Source of the DNA: an uncultured Roseiflexaceae bacterium | Lineage (GTDB): Bacteria; Chloroflexota; Chloroflexia; Chloroflexales; Roseiflexaceae | Assembly (NCBI GenBank): GCA_903932805.1 | Contig: CAIZHO010000089.1 | Span: forward strand, 1 to 6,131 | Length of the DNA: 6,131 bases | Direction: 5' to 3' | In this document: one piece after another, positions 4,871-6,131 of the stretch | How the letters are laid out: each line of letters begins with the position of its first letter | Position numbering within the stretch: the stretch's first letter is position 1 | Position numbers and translations under genes: made by a program | Notes under the pieces: model-generated | The model's database searches: none | Told to the model about the DNA's origin: nothing | What the model saw: the letters and a program-made list of their open reading frames with translations, nothing else

Positions 4871-6131
4871 ATGATTCGCAGATGGTGGAGCTGGGTTGGG
4901 GCATTGATGACGGCACTTCTGACCCTACGGTACCTGCTGTCACGTGTGCGTCCCGTTGTGCTCCACCCGACCGAACATCACACCGACGAACTCAACGGCG
5001 CACTCACCACACTCGGCATACGGCGTATTGTGGTGAGTGATTTGCACCTCGGCGCCGGTGACCGACTCGATGACTTCAACGCAGATCGCGAATTCGCCGA
5101 TTTTGTCACGAGTTATGTCAGCAGTGAACCTACCGAGTTAATCTTGGCAGGCGATACGTTTGAATTCTTGCAGGTCACGTTACCCGATGTTCCTGATTTC
5201 GAGTGGACTCCACGCGCCGCCGAACGGCGTTTGGCGGCCATTCTCGATGCCCATCCCATTGTCTTAGATGCCCTCGTCACGTTCATACGCCATGACGGTA
5301 TGTACCTCACGTTGCTGGTGGGTAACCATGATTTCGAAATCCACTATCGCAGTGCAAAGCGCGCACTCGCCAGTCGCATGGGTGTGCTCGTCGAAGACCC
5401 ACGGTTGCGGTTCGGGATTCGGTATGTCGGTGAGGGTATTTTCATCGAGCACGGTAATCAATTCGAACAATGGAACAGCTTCGTGCGGTTCGATGGGATC
5501 AGCCAACCGTTCGAGCTCGTGCGTGGGACCTTGGCGGTCAAAAACGTCATCAACCCACTCGAGCGCGCTCCGCTGCCCATTGCCCCATACATTGACAATG
5601 TCAAACCGAGTTCAGCATTTCTGTGGCATCTGCTGGGGTTAGCCCGACTCCGCGATATCCAGGTGGTGCGGTTTGTGCTCCGGGGAGTCATTTTGACGGT
5701 ACGGAGTATGCTGGTCCCCCTTGCCTACCGCAAAAGCGAGTCCCTGGCGGATTCGGTCACCCCCGTACGGCACCTCCAAAATCAACGGCGCCTCAAACGC
5801 GCCCTCGATACCACACGTCGCGTCGTCGAACGCCGTTCGGATCGTCCGCAGTCGTCGGTACCGCCCTATCTCGTCAATCACATCGAACGTGAATCGCGCC
5901 GTCAGCTGCACCGTGAAATGCGTGAATTTAACGTGTCAGTGCTCCGTGAGGTTGTCCATATTGCACATCAACCACGCCATGCAACAACGCGCTTGTTTAT
6001 CTGTGGGCATACCCACATGGCGCAACATGTCCCATTTAATGAACGTCAGACCTACGTGAACGTCGGGACCTGGACCGACGTCGTCATCGACATTACCACA
6101 GGCAAGCGACAGCTTCAGCGCTGCCCGTTCC
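4871..6131 (+). CDS. Calcineurin-like metallophosphoesterase with N-terminal hydrophobic segment, C-terminal end cut by window
   Basis: My translation gives 420 codons with no stop. All five metal-site blocks of the dimetal phosphoesterase fold are present: SDLHLG (D57, H59), AGDTFEF (D95), VGNHDFE (N152, H153), IEHGNQFE (H194) and CGHTHMA (H380, H382), followed by YVNVGTW (395-401), the usual closing strand. Residues 5-25 (WWSWVGALMTALLTLRYLLSR) are hydrophobic with aromatic and basic flanks, a likely signal anchor or membrane-association helix. About 185 residues separate H194 from the last block, far more than in a minimal enzyme. This insert has a hydrophobic-basic stretch (264-286) and an Arg-rich helix (303-352), perhaps a cap or membrane-binding region. 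The ATG has AGGAG at 4857-4861, nine bases upstream, inside trpF. Substrate is unknown; the family includes LpxH-type lipid pyrophosphatases, nucleases and phosphatases, and nothing here decides between them. Confidence 0.9.
   Translation, partial: MIRRWWSWVGALMTALLTLRYLLSRVRPVVLHPTEHHTDELNGALTTLGIRRIVVSDLHLGAGDRLDDFNADREFADFVTSYVSSEPTELILAGDTFEFLQVTLPDVPDFEWTPRAAERRLAAILDAHPIVLDALVTFIRHDGMYLTLLVGNHDFEIHYRSAKRALASRMGVLVEDPRLRFGIRYVGEGIFIEHGNQFEQWNSFVRFDGISQPFELVRGTLAVKNVINPLERAPLPIAPYIDNVKPSSAFLWHLLGLARLRDIQVVRFVLRGVILTVRSMLVPLAYRKSESLADSVTPVRHLQNQRRLKRALDTTRRVVERRSDRPQSSVPPYLVNHIERESRRQLHREMREFNVSVLREVVHIAHQPRHATTRLFICGHTHMAQHVPFNERQTYVNVGTWTDVVIDITTGKRQLQRCPF

Overview
The window is an ordinary-looking bacterial chromosome segment with dense coding, short gaps and moderately high GC by eye. 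It holds six protein genes, two of them cut by the window ends. The make-up of the NYN-nuclease/winged-helix protein and the YidD signature resemble what I remember of Chloroflexota (Chloroflexia-like) genomes. That assignment is tentative, and I see no plasmid, phage, IS, CRISPR, tRNA or rRNA signal.

Layout. Positions 1-1101 (minus strand) carry tgt, a tRNA-guanine transglycosylase that lacks its C-terminal end. It is left out of simple stop-to-stop ORF lists because its stop lies outside the window. A 147-base divergent intergenic region (1102-1248) holds a good promoter for tgt, a perfect TATAAT for the rightward gene, and a 15-bp perfect palindrome. Rightward, moaB (1249-1782) and yidD (1786-1995) form a two-gene unit ending at an intrinsic terminator (2029-2063). 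A leader of about 220 bases (2064-2286) has no gene but contains an unusually good set of inverted and direct repeats. Then comes a tight three-gene unit. It starts with a 651-residue NYN-domain nuclease with a LOTUS-like domain, a second winged helix and a basic disordered tail (2287-4242). Next is trpF (4244-4867), one base after that stop. Last is a metallophosphoesterase with an N-terminal hydrophobic segment (4871 to beyond the window end), three bases after trpF.

How the genes fit. tgt inserts a 7-deazaguanine base into tRNA anticodons, moaB acts in molybdenum cofactor synthesis, yidD helps membrane protein insertion, and trpF is the third step of tryptophan synthesis. None needs its neighbours for its known job. 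The gene pair most open to a new function is the NYN/LOTUS protein plus the membrane-associated phosphoesterase. Both look like metal-dependent phosphoester-cleaving enzymes and they probably share a transcript, with trpF sandwiched between them. The tgt product has substrate-pocket residues unlike the preQ1-using Zymomonas/E. coli enzymes and looks closer to the Chlamydia-type enzyme, which raises the possibility of queuine salvage.
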